Source: a bacterium
GTDB lineage: Bacteria; BMS3Abin14
Length of the DNA stretch: 40,019 bases
Reading direction: 5' to 3'
Assembly (NCBI GenBank): GCA_029210965.1
Contig: JARGFZ010000013.1
Coordinates: 1 to 40,019 of the forward strand
Position numbers and translations under genes: made by a program. The first letter of the stretch is position 1. Each line of letters starts with the position of its first letter. Below, piece by piece: positions 17,178-23,982 of the stretch. The notes under the pieces were generated by a model. It saw only the letters and a list, made by a program, of their open reading frames with translations. It searched no databases and had not been told where the DNA came from.

Positions 17178-18517
17178 TTCCCCGCTCCGAAGACGCTCAG
17201 ATCGAGGGATCCAATGGTATACAGGAGGGCGGCCCGGGCCGTCCTCACAAAATATTTATAATTAACTTCCAGATTTTCGGCCTCGGCAAGGCTCTCTTCC
17301 GCATCAAGTACTTCCAGGCTGATGGCCGCCCCCAGGTTGAACCGGGTATTTGCCAGTCTGTGGTTCTCCCTTGCCGTGTCCAGATTATCCGCTACCAGCT
17401 GTTCCTGTACCTTTAGGGTCTTGAGTGTCAGCCAGGCCTCCTCAATACCCAGTTCAGCGGCATCCACCAGACTGCCGTAGGCCTCCTGGGCCTGCCGGAC
17501 CCTGGAAAGGGACTCCTCAGTCTGCAATTTGACAAGGCCACCCTGGAAAAAGGGCCAGGTCAGGTTGATCCCAATCTGGCTCTCGGGGGCAAAGGTATCG
17601 TCATCTGAATACTGGGTATAGGAACCTGTTATATCTACATCGGGATAACCGTTCCTGCTCGTCAGTTCAGCCTGCTCCTCCGATATCCTGACAAGTTCAC
17701 AACCCTGAGCCAGGTCCGGGCGATCGCTCATAGCCTGCTTGATCAGGTCAGAAAGGTCCATGTCCTCGGGCCACCTGACATAGGGCGGGATCTGGACGCG
17801 AACCGACATGTCGAGGCCTATGAGTTTGGACAGTCTCGCTTTTGCCAGAACTTCCGCCGTCTGGGCCTTAACCCTTTCCAGCTGAACCGAAGACAGGGCT
17901 GCCTGGGCAGCGAGAACACTGGTTCGTGGCATATCGCCCAGATCCACACGCGCCTGGGCCTGCCTCAACTGCTCCTGCACCCTCTCCACTCTTTTTTCAC
18001 TTACCTTGAGGAGGTCCTCGGCAGACAGCAGTTCATTTGATCTGGCTATGAGATCCAAAAGAACGCTCTGCCTGACAAATTCCAGCCCATGCAGGGCCGC
18101 GTTCAGGGTGTACTCGGCACCTCTTTTAGCCACCCAGACGCGGCCTCCGTTGTACACGGTCTGGTTGAGGTTGATCCCCCAGTTGCTGCCATCACTCCCT
18201 GTGCCATCCGAATAGTTGAGGTCTAAATAACCTGCCGTGGCCGTCAACTTTGGAAAAAGGACCGTAACAGCCTGTTTCTTCAGCAATTCCCCCTGCCTGA
18301 CACTCTCCTCGGAGCTTCTGATGTCATGGTTGGATTCAAGAGCCATCTCATAAGCTTCCTGGAGGGTTAGCTCCATTACATCCGAAGCGGATAACTCCCC
18401 TGTAAATAGGATCGATACAGCAAATATGATCGATAGAGACAGGAACATTTTGAAAACAGCGCTTAGCCCCCTGGAGGGTACAAGAGAAAGTTCACCTGTC
18501 CCGGGTCTAGCTGACAT
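17174..18517 (-). CDS. TolC-family outer membrane efflux protein
   Basis: The 447-aa product has an N-terminal export signal (FKMFLSLSIIFAVSILFTGELSAS) and the duplicated OEP domain. The characteristic start is LTLQEAYEMALESNHDIRSSEE, and the second half has LTWPFFQGGLVKLQTEE. It forms the outer-membrane channel of the tripartite pump. ATG 18517 is chosen because AGGAGG lies eight bases upstream; the open frame reaches 18652. The start overlaps the end of the tetR gene by 11 bp, indicating co-transcription. Confidence 0.93.
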   Translation of the reverse strand: MSARPGTGELSLVPSRGLSAVFKMFLSLSIIFAVSILFTGELSASDVMELTLQEAYEMALESNHDIRSSEESVRQGELLKKQAVTVLFPKLTATAGYLDLNYSDGTGSDGSNWGINLNQTVYNGGRVWVAKRGAEYTLNAALHGLEFVRQSVLLDLIARSNELLSAEDLLKVSEKRVERVQEQLRQAQARVDLGDMPRTSVLAAQAALSSVQLERVKAQTAEVLAKARLSKLIGLDMSVRVQIPPYVRWPEDMDLSDLIKQAMSDRPDLAQGCELVRISEEQAELTSRNGYPDVDITGSYTQYSDDDTFAPESQIGINLTWPFFQGGLVKLQTEESLSRVRQAQEAYGSLVDAAELGIEEAWLTLKTLKVQEQLVADNLDTARENHRLANTRFNLGAAISLEVLDAEESLAEAENLEVNYKYFVRTARAALLYTIGSLDLSVFGAGK

Positions 18518-19133
18518 GGCTTCTACCTCCTGTATTTTTGAGCTGCTCTTTCTCAGACATTTCCGCGGTACACAAACTCCTGGAGCAGAACTGAACGATC
18601 TCGGTATCAAGGTCGGGCAAGGGCAAAAGGCCCTGGGTCTGAATGTGAACAATCCCGCTTAAAAGGATGTGGATCAGAAGGGCCGTGATGTAGGCGGGAA
18701 CTTCCCTGATACTCCCATCGGCAATACCCCTTTCGATGCACTCCGATTTGATTTCGATGATCTGTCCCATGAGGCCGCAGAAATATTTGTGAAGATCCTT
18801 GTCCTCTCTATCCAGGGACCATGTCTCACGGGATGCTACCACGATGGATTCGTAATGTTCTTTCTTAAAGCGCTGGCTGAAATATAAAACCCTTTCAAGC
18901 GCTTCCCAGCCGGTGCCGGGTCCAGCCGCGGTCTTCCTGACTCCGCTTATGTATTCCGTAACAAGTTCGTCGCAAATGGAAATGAGTAGTTTCTCTTTAC
19001 TCTTGAAGTGATGGAAAACCGTGCCCTGGGCAACATCGGCCTGGGACGCTATTTCCGAAACAGCGGTTCGGTTGTAACCTTTGCGAGCAAACAGTTCCGT
19101 GGCCGCCTTCAGTATGGCTTCTTTTTTGGACAT
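18507..19133 (-). CDS. TetR/AcrR family transcriptional regulator
   Basis: The 208-aa regulator has a typical N-terminal TetR helix-turn-helix (KAATELFARKGYNRTAVSEI, then VAQGTVFHHFKSKEKLL) and a helical ligand-binding domain. It is the first gene of the efflux operon, so it very probably represses its own promoter. A palindrome with perfect 8-bp arms sits between the -35 and -10 elements of that promoter. GGAGGG lies about seven bases before ATG 19133. The inducer is presumably a substrate of the pump. Confidence 0.94.
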   Translation of the reverse strand: MSKKEAILKAATELFARKGYNRTAVSEIASQADVAQGTVFHHFKSKEKLLISICDELVTEYISGVRKTAAGPGTGWEALERVLYFSQRFKKEHYESIVVASRETWSLDREDKDLHKYFCGLMGQIIEIKSECIERGIADGSIREVPAYITALLIHILLSGIVHIQTQGLLPLPDLDTEIVQFCSRSLCTAEMSEKEQLKNTGGRSHVS

Positions 19134-19155
19134 TTAATTCCCTCCTTTACGGTTC

Positions 19156-19184
19156 CATATATCACTGACTGACTGGTCAGTCAA
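19156..19184 (-). promoter_or_regulatory. Promoter of the efflux operon with TetR operator
   Basis: On the minus strand TTGACT (19179-19184) and TATATG (19156-19161) are spaced by 17 bp. Between and overlapping them lies TGACTGAC-TG-GTCAGTCA (19166-19183), an inverted repeat with perfect 8-bp arms of the kind bound by TetR/AcrR dimers. Repressor binding here would block RNA polymerase. It lies 23 bp upstream of the tetR start. Confidence 0.8.
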
Positions 19185-19771
19185 TATGTTTACGGTAATT
19201 TTTGTGCCACGGTGGGAAATATTCCGGATTAAGTGAATTCCATCACGCTAACGCATACCTGGGTTAACCAACGGTTATTATAAAGGGAATGTTTTTTCAC
19301 CACGGAGGCACCGGGGAAAAAAAGAAGAGCTTGATTTTAAAAAAGGCACCGGTCCTTTAAGTTGAGAAAATCTAAAAGAAGTTAAGCGTTCGTCAATTCG
19401 AAAATTTCCACTTCGATACTTGATGGACTCGCAAAAAGTCCAATCCGGGACTTTTCGCTCCACGGAAAGGGAAAAGCGTTGTTTTCCCTTTCCTTACAGA
19501 TCAATTACTTACGGAGTGAGTCATTGATCCGGGCGCACCGCGCGGGGCGCATTGATGACTTTTTGCGATTCTATCATACTTAGACACCTGAATTCAGTCT
19601 TTATCCGCCTTTCTCCCAGGTGGTTTCAGATTTAACCCTGTGTCACCCTGTGAACCCTGTGGTGAAAGCTTTAAGACTTTGGCAGTGATCGGTTTTTAGA
19701 AGCAGGACTCATTTGCAGGAATTATTTTCCAGGATGAGCCTAACTTTTTACATTAACAACACACCTTAACT
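19185..19771. other. Non-coding spacer containing repeat copy C
   Basis: No gene is supported. Apart from the mobile element at 19422-19575, the stretch shows a TTCACCACGGAGGCACCGG-like word (19295-19316) and a ~10-bp-period array of CCCTGTG words at 19636-19662. Nothing else is recognisable. Confidence 0.6.
19416..19581 (-). repeat. Miniature inverted-repeat element, copy C (complete, with target duplication)
   Basis: The element proper is 19422-19575 (154 bp), in the reverse orientation relative to the copy at 29194. It starts GATGGACTCGCAAAAAGTC and ends GACTTTTTGCGATTCTATC. Perfect 6-bp direct repeats ATACTT flank it at 19416-19421 and 19576-19581. The internal hairpins GGAAAGGGAAAA/TTTTCCCTTTCC, the GTCATTG stem (with one mutation) and the GC-rich palindrome are present. 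Confidence 0.9.
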
Positions 19772-20725
19772 CTATGAAAAGGTGATTCTTTCATCTTCAA
19801 AATCAACTTCAAAAACGGGCTCCTTTATCCCGGTGCGGGAGACCGGTTTGGGCTGCGGTATCTTGTTGAACCCCTTTTCTACTGGTATGTACTCCTTGAT
19901 GAAATGCTTTGCATGATAGATCGTGATGAGCTTTTCCACGGTGAGGATCGCGCCGAAAATTAGCCCCAGGTAAAGTTGGCTAATATCCCGGTCCGGCGAC
20001 ATGAAGTATTGGAGAAGAAAGATGAAGGTGAAGAAAATAAGCACCAGTTCAGTTATTGCATCCCCCACTCCCAGCCACGGGTGCCGGGTGTAGAAATACC
20101 CTCCTCCAGGGAGAAAAACAGAATATAGCCTCGCCGCTCCCGGTTCCTTGAACTCGAACCGGCACCGTGGGCAGATAAACTGTTCTCTCGCCAGGGGCGC
20201 GACACATTTTGGGCACAAGTGCTGCCTGCCCCCGTGCTGGGAAGAACTGGATGAGGTGATAACCAACCCTTTTAAAAGCTGGACCAACCGTTTGCCGTTC
20301 CTTAGCTGGGAAAAGATCTCTTTCGTGCCGTTCTTGTAACGAAAGGTCACCCGGCGCTTGCCTTTAAAGCTCTCGATATCCAGAAACCGGACCTGGGCTA
20401 CCGAATCGCGGGGCTTAAACCGGTAATTCGATGGAAAGTGCAGCACCCTCCTGTCGGTAAGAACGAGCAGGCACCTCTTGATGTGGTAGATCCACGCACC
20501 CGTGGTCAGTTGTTCCACCATCGTGAATGGGGACGCACCCCTCGCGGCTAGGAGTATCTCCTCACCTTCTTCCAGGATGTGCTGCAGATCTTCAACGTAA
20601 TCCCTGAGGTACTTAAGCTGCTGTTTCTTGATCTTTTCCTGGAACTTGCCTTTGGCGTTGGAAAATGCGATCTCACCTTTTATGGGCAGGTACCGGAAAA
20701 CATCTTCAAGATTTTTTATTTTCAT
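19772..20725 (-). CDS. Uncharacterised membrane protein with PH-like region and zinc ribbon
   Basis: The 317-aa product has an N-terminal half with the pattern LLVLTDRRVLHFPSNYR and VTFRYKNGTKEIFSQLRNG, reminiscent of bacterial PH-like domains. A zinc ribbon with two CxxC pairs follows (LCPKCVAPL, FICPRCRFEF), then two hydrophobic segments near the C-terminus (ELVLIFFTFIFLLQYF and YLGLIFGAILTVEKLI) and a short charged tail. The zinc ribbon and membrane pair suggest a membrane-associated regulatory or scaffold protein; no enzymatic motif is seen. ATG 20725 has GGAGG about five bases upstream; the frame begins at 20746. It stands alone between two spacers. Confidence 0.75.
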   Translation of the reverse strand: MKIKNLEDVFRYLPIKGEIAFSNAKGKFQEKIKKQQLKYLRDYVEDLQHILEEGEEILLAARGASPFTMVEQLTTGAWIYHIKRCLLVLTDRRVLHFPSNYRFKPRDSVAQVRFLDIESFKGKRRVTFRYKNGTKEIFSQLRNGKRLVQLLKGLVITSSSSSQHGGRQHLCPKCVAPLAREQFICPRCRFEFKEPGAARLYSVFLPGGGYFYTRHPWLGVGDAITELVLIFFTFIFLLQYFMSPDRDISQLYLGLIFGAILTVEKLITIYHAKHFIKEYIPVEKGFNKIPQPKPVSRTGIKEPVFEVDFEDERITFS

Positions 20726-20858
20726 AAATCCTCCGGAAAATAACAAAATAGTTTTCTAACAGGGATGAAGGGTATAGGGAAAATCAGTGCAGGGTCCAAC
20801 GTCTAATACCCTCGGTGTTGATCTACTCCCCTTTATCCCTGTTAAATGCCCTGGGTCG

Positions 20859-20901
20859 AGATTGCCGCGGCCAGTAAATACCAGGGCCTCGCAATGACAG
20901 T
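20859..20901. repeat. Dispersed palindrome fragment (ATTGCCGCGG...CCTCGCAATGACA)
   Basis: It ends in CCTCGCAATGACA, as does the fragment at 32939-32977, and both begin with GATTGC or GGGATTGC. This resembles the widespread CATTGCGAGG-type intergenic repeat of many bacteria. It is degenerate, and the inverted arms are only partly matched. Confidence 0.5.
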
Positions 20902-20942
20902 ATTTTAGTCGCTCTCCACCTTCCGCACTATACCTTGATTTC

Positions 20943-21018
20943 CCTATAGCCTATAGCCCATAGCCTATTGCCCATTGCCTGCTCTCCCCCGTTGGACGTT
21001 GGGCATTGGACCTTGGAC
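20943..21018. repeat. Two heptamer arrays (CCTATAG and GTTGGAC words)
   Basis: 20943-20977 holds five units drifting from CCTATAG to CCCATTG. 20991-21018 holds GTTGGAC, GTTGGGC, ATTGGAC and CTTGGAC. Both are perfectly in register, in the spacer after the aminopeptidase gene. Confidence 0.85.
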
Positions 21019-21026
21019 TGTTTTAT

Positions 21027-22136
21027 TTACCATCCCCTCTTACCATTATCCAGCAGCATCCTTCTCCCCCCTCCCGTCTCCCAGACAGCGACAAGGGTCG
21101 CGTCGAAAAGCACGAAATCCTGGTGAAGAGGAGCCTTGACGACACCACCGAAGGTGTGGTTGTCCCCGAAGGCCACATGAACGGTTCCGAGGATCTTTTC
21201 CGACTCCAGAACGTTGTCAGGTCTGGTTGCCGCCTGATTAGTGCCGATGCCCAATTCAGCGATATTTGTATTGTTGGGATGGGCAGACAGTAGCTCCTTC
21301 AGCCAATTGACCTCATCTGATATGTCCCCATTCACCGACACAACCTTTCCACCCTCGATCGTTACAGTGAGAGGGCTTTTGAACCTTGCCAGGGGACCCC
21401 ATTCAAGCACCAGGATCCCCTCGGCGGTTCCCTCCACAGGCGCCAGAAAGACCTCTCCAGCAGGCAAATTACCGAACTTGCCATTCCGGGTCAGCATACC
21501 ATCGTCCGGAGTGACCGGTCTTTCCTTTATCCCCAGAACCAGACGGGTGCCGTTGGGTGAACTTATCTCGCATCTATCCGCTCCCTCAAGAGCCCTGGCC
21601 AAAAGGTTGGTGGACACTGCCAACTGTTCCCAATCCACATCCATGGAACCGAAAAACATCTCTCTTTCAAAATTGGGCATGCTGGCGTATCTCACTCCGC
21701 ATGCCTGATTCAAAAGTTTTCGAAAAGAGGTGTGGCTAGTTGAAAAACGGGTCACAGCCACCACGACAGCGGCTCTGGCACCACCTGAACCCTCTATGAT
21801 ACGCGATGCGCTTTCCAGTGTCCTGAGATCCCCTGCTTTGGATAACAGGGGAGCCAAAAGGCCCTCTGAATCAAGGCGGTCAACGACCTGCTCCCCGAAC
21901 AGGGTCTCCCAGACCTCCCTGGGCGGCTCCTGTCCGTGTCCCCCTGCCGGATCGAAAATCAATGTCCGGGTGCGAGGGTGCAGCTTTTGGGCAGCTTCCC
22001 CGACCTCCTTTGCAAGCTTTCCCCCATCCCCCGCGGAATCACCCAGGATAAGGAGCCGTTCGTCTTCTTGTAGACCCATATTGACAGAAAGGAGGGATTG
22101 GACGGCATTTTCGATGGAAGGTTTATCGCTCGACAT
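21027..22136 (-). CDS. M29-like aminopeptidase
   Basis: The 369-aa protein resembles the thermophilic/leucyl aminopeptidase M29 family. The C-terminal catalytic region shows NIAELGIGTNQAATR, ESEKILGTVHVAFGDNHTFGG and PLHQDFVLFDATL, with the conserved Glu, Glu-His and His-x-Asp metal ligands. The N-terminal half is the family's less conserved Rossmann-like domain. It would remove N-terminal residues from peptides using two divalent metals. Length is slightly below the usual ~400 residues, and the central region is divergent, so exact specificity is uncertain. GAGGA lies about nine bases upstream of ATG 22136. Confidence 0.8.
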   Translation of the reverse strand: MSSDKPSIENAVQSLLSVNMGLQEDERLLILGDSAGDGGKLAKEVGEAAQKLHPRTRTLIFDPAGGHGQEPPREVWETLFGEQVVDRLDSEGLLAPLLSKAGDLRTLESASRIIEGSGGARAAVVVAVTRFSTSHTSFRKLLNQACGVRYASMPNFEREMFFGSMDVDWEQLAVSTNLLARALEGADRCEISSPNGTRLVLGIKERPVTPDDGMLTRNGKFGNLPAGEVFLAPVEGTAEGILVLEWGPLARFKSPLTVTIEGGKVVSVNGDISDEVNWLKELLSAHPNNTNIAELGIGTNQAATRPDNVLESEKILGTVHVAFGDNHTFGGVVKAPLHQDFVLFDATLVAVWETGGGRRMLLDNGKRGW

Positions 22137-22382
22137 GATTAATATCCTCGCTTAGATCTCAGATCTTAAATACATAGTCTAAATCAGCCTCACGCCCGTT
22201 CGACACGCTTAAAGCGTGACTCGTTAAAAACTAAAATAAGCCACGTAAAACTATATCAAAACAAAGGGTACAACCCTGATTATATATCCCATGATTCTTG
22301 CTTCAATTTAGATTTGGCTTTTCTTTGCATCTTGGCGTCTTAACGCGAGGCCGACTTTAGTTCTCTCTTGCGTTCTGTGTTC

Positions 22383-22547
22383 AACATTGTCAGGGTCGCA
22401 AAAAGTCCATTATTGGCTTTTTGCTCCTCGGAAAGTGAAAAGTGTCATTTTCACTTTTCTTACAAATCAATGACTTACACCCGCAGTCATTGATTTGGGT
22501 GCCCATACGGGGCGCCTTGATGGACTTTTTGCGAGTCCATCAACATT
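22383..22547 (-). repeat. Miniature inverted-repeat element, copy D (complete, with target duplication)
   Basis: The element is 22389-22541 (153 bp), in reverse orientation, with a 6-bp direct repeat AACATT at 22383-22388 and 22542-22547. It is the most diverged full copy. Its pyrimidine/purine stem reads AAAGTGAAAA/TTTTCACTTT where other copies have AAAGGGAAAA/TTTTCCCTTT, a compensated base-pair change. The ATCAATGACT/AGTCATTGAT stem keeps its arms around a different loop. Confidence 0.9.
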
Positions 22548-22578
22548 CTACATTCTGCGTTCTGCGTCCTGCGTGCTG
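22544..22578. repeat. Heptamer array abutting copy D
   Basis: Five units in register, CATTCTA, CATTCTG, CGTTCTG, CGTCCTG, CGTGCTG, begin at the end of copy D and stop four bases before the response-regulator stop codon. Confidence 0.85.
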
Positions 22579-22606
22579 GGGATCAGGATTCCTTCCTGAT
22601 CCCCAG
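22576..22606 (-). terminator. Strong hairpin spanning the response-regulator stop codon
   Basis: CTGGGGATCAGGA and TCCTGATCCCCAG form a perfect 13-bp stem with a 5-nt loop. The TGA stop of the NtrX-like gene lies inside it. There is no U-tract after it, so it may act as an RNA-stabilising end or Rho-related structure rather than a classical intrinsic terminator. Confidence 0.5.
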
Positions 22607-23980
22607 TTGCTTCATCTTCCGGTGGAGGTTGCTCCGCTCAAGTCCCACCGCATCGGAAGTTCTCGAGATATTCCACTCATTCTCATCAAGACGGCGTGTG
22701 AAGAAACCTTTTTCAAACATCTTTCTTGCCTTGCGATAGTCGGTCTCCTCCACGGCGCTTTCAGCCGCACCGGCAGGCCCTGAGCCCCTATCCGTAATGG
22801 AAGAAGGCACCATGCCAAGATCGATCACCTCCCGTGCGGATATGATCGCCAGTCGTTCCGCTACATTACGCAGCTCACGCACATTGCCTGGCCAGGCATA
22901 TTCAACAAGGGCTTTTTCTGCTTCAGGACTGAAAACCAGGTCCGGCTTGCTGTAGATCTGTCCATATTCAGACAGGAAGCGAGTCAACATCTTAGGGATA
23001 TCCTCCCTGCGCTCCCTCAGGGGCGGCAGGTGGAACGGGAAGACGTTCAAACGGAAGAACAGATCCTCTCTGAACTCCCCTCTTTCAATACAGGTCTTAA
23101 GATCCTTGTTGGTAGCTGCTACCACCCGGACATCCACGGAAATATCCCTGTTGCCGCCAACTCTCTGGAAGGTTTTCTCCTCCAGGACTCTAAGGATCTT
23201 GGCCTGAGTGGCGAGGCTCATGTCGCCGATCTCGTCCAGAAAGAGTGTGCCGCAGTGGGCCAAGTCGAATTTGCCCATTTTCCTTGAAGAGGCACCTGTG
23301 AAGGCTCCCCTTTCGTGACCGAAAAGCTCGCTTTCTATGAGGGTCTCAGGAATCGCCGCGCAGTTTACAGCCACGAACGCCTCTCCGCTCCGCCGGGAAG
23401 AGAAGTGAATGGATCTGGCCAGCAGCTCCTTCCCGGTTCCGTTCTCTCCGGTAATCAAAACGGAAGCTTGTGTCGGCGCAACGATCCTGACCTGCTCCAG
23501 CATAGCGGTGATAGCCGGAGATACCCCGATAAACTCCGATTCGCTCCCACCCTCACCTTTCAGAGCCCTGTTTTTCTCGAGAAGCGCGCGCTGGCTTAGA
23601 GCGTTTCGAAGGACAAGCTCAAGTTTATCTATGGAGAGAGGTTTTTCCAGGAAGTCGTAAGCACCCAGCTTGGCAGCCTTCACTGCTGTTTCAATGGTTC
23701 CATGACCGGACATTATGATCACGGGCAGATCCGCATCGAGTTGTTTGATCCCCCTCAGTACTTCAATTCCATCCAGATCGGGCATCCAGATATCCAGGAG
23801 TACACTGTCGGGTTTGTCCGCAGACACCCTTTTAAGTCCCTCCTGCCCATCAGACGCCTCAATAACAACAAAGCCCTCATCCTCCAGAATAGACCGGATA
23901 CTCTCACGAACCCTTGGCTCATCATCCACGATGAGGATCAGATCTGAGGGCCCGTGTTCTCCTGCAACTTCCCTTTCCAT
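22583..23980 (-). CDS. Sigma-54-dependent response regulator, NtrX-like
   Basis: The 465-aa protein has three domains. The receiver has the phospho-acceptor D63 in LLDIWMPD and the acidic pocket VDDE. The AAA+ activator has Walker A GENGTGKE, the sigma-54 contact loop GAFTGA, Walker B TLFLDEIGDM and the arginine-finger region LRERREDIP. The C-terminal Fis-type helix-turn-helix contains ISRTSDAVGLERSNLHRKMK. It activates RNA polymerase-sigma54 when phosphorylated by the adjacent NtrY-like kinase. ATG 23980 has GGAGG upstream; the frame is open to 24061 inside the kinase gene. It follows the kinase stop by two bases. Confidence 0.94.
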   Translation of the reverse strand: MEREVAGEHGPSDLILIVDDEPRVRESIRSILEDEGFVVIEASDGQEGLKRVSADKPDSVLLDIWMPDLDGIEVLRGIKQLDADLPVIIMSGHGTIETAVKAAKLGAYDFLEKPLSIDKLELVLRNALSQRALLEKNRALKGEGGSESEFIGVSPAITAMLEQVRIVAPTQASVLITGENGTGKELLARSIHFSSRRSGEAFVAVNCAAIPETLIESELFGHERGAFTGASSRKMGKFDLAHCGTLFLDEIGDMSLATQAKILRVLEEKTFQRVGGNRDISVDVRVVAATNKDLKTCIERGEFREDLFFRLNVFPFHLPPLRERREDIPKMLTRFLSEYGQIYSKPDLVFSPEAEKALVEYAWPGNVRELRNVAERLAIISAREVIDLGMVPSSITDRGSGPAGAAESAVEETDYRKARKMFEKGFFTRRLDENEWNISRTSDAVGLERSNLHRKMKQLGIRKES

Positions 23981-23982
23981 CT

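Larger units (their letters stand above)
20726..21026. other. Non-coding spacer with two heptamer arrays and a CTCGCAATGACA-type repeat
   Basis: These 301 bp contain the remnant of a dispersed palindrome (20859-20901), a five-unit heptamer array (20943-20977, CCTATAG and relatives) and a four-unit array (20991-21018, GTTGGAC and relatives). No promoter for the zinc-ribbon gene is evident. Confidence 0.65.
22137..22582. other. Non-coding spacer containing repeat copy D
   Basis: No gene is seen in 446 bp. It holds short AGATC-type words (22153-22170), a 15-bp perfect palindrome CACGCTT-A-AAGCGTG at 22204-22218, repeat copy D at 22389-22541 and a five-unit heptamer array at 22544-22578. Confidence 0.65.
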
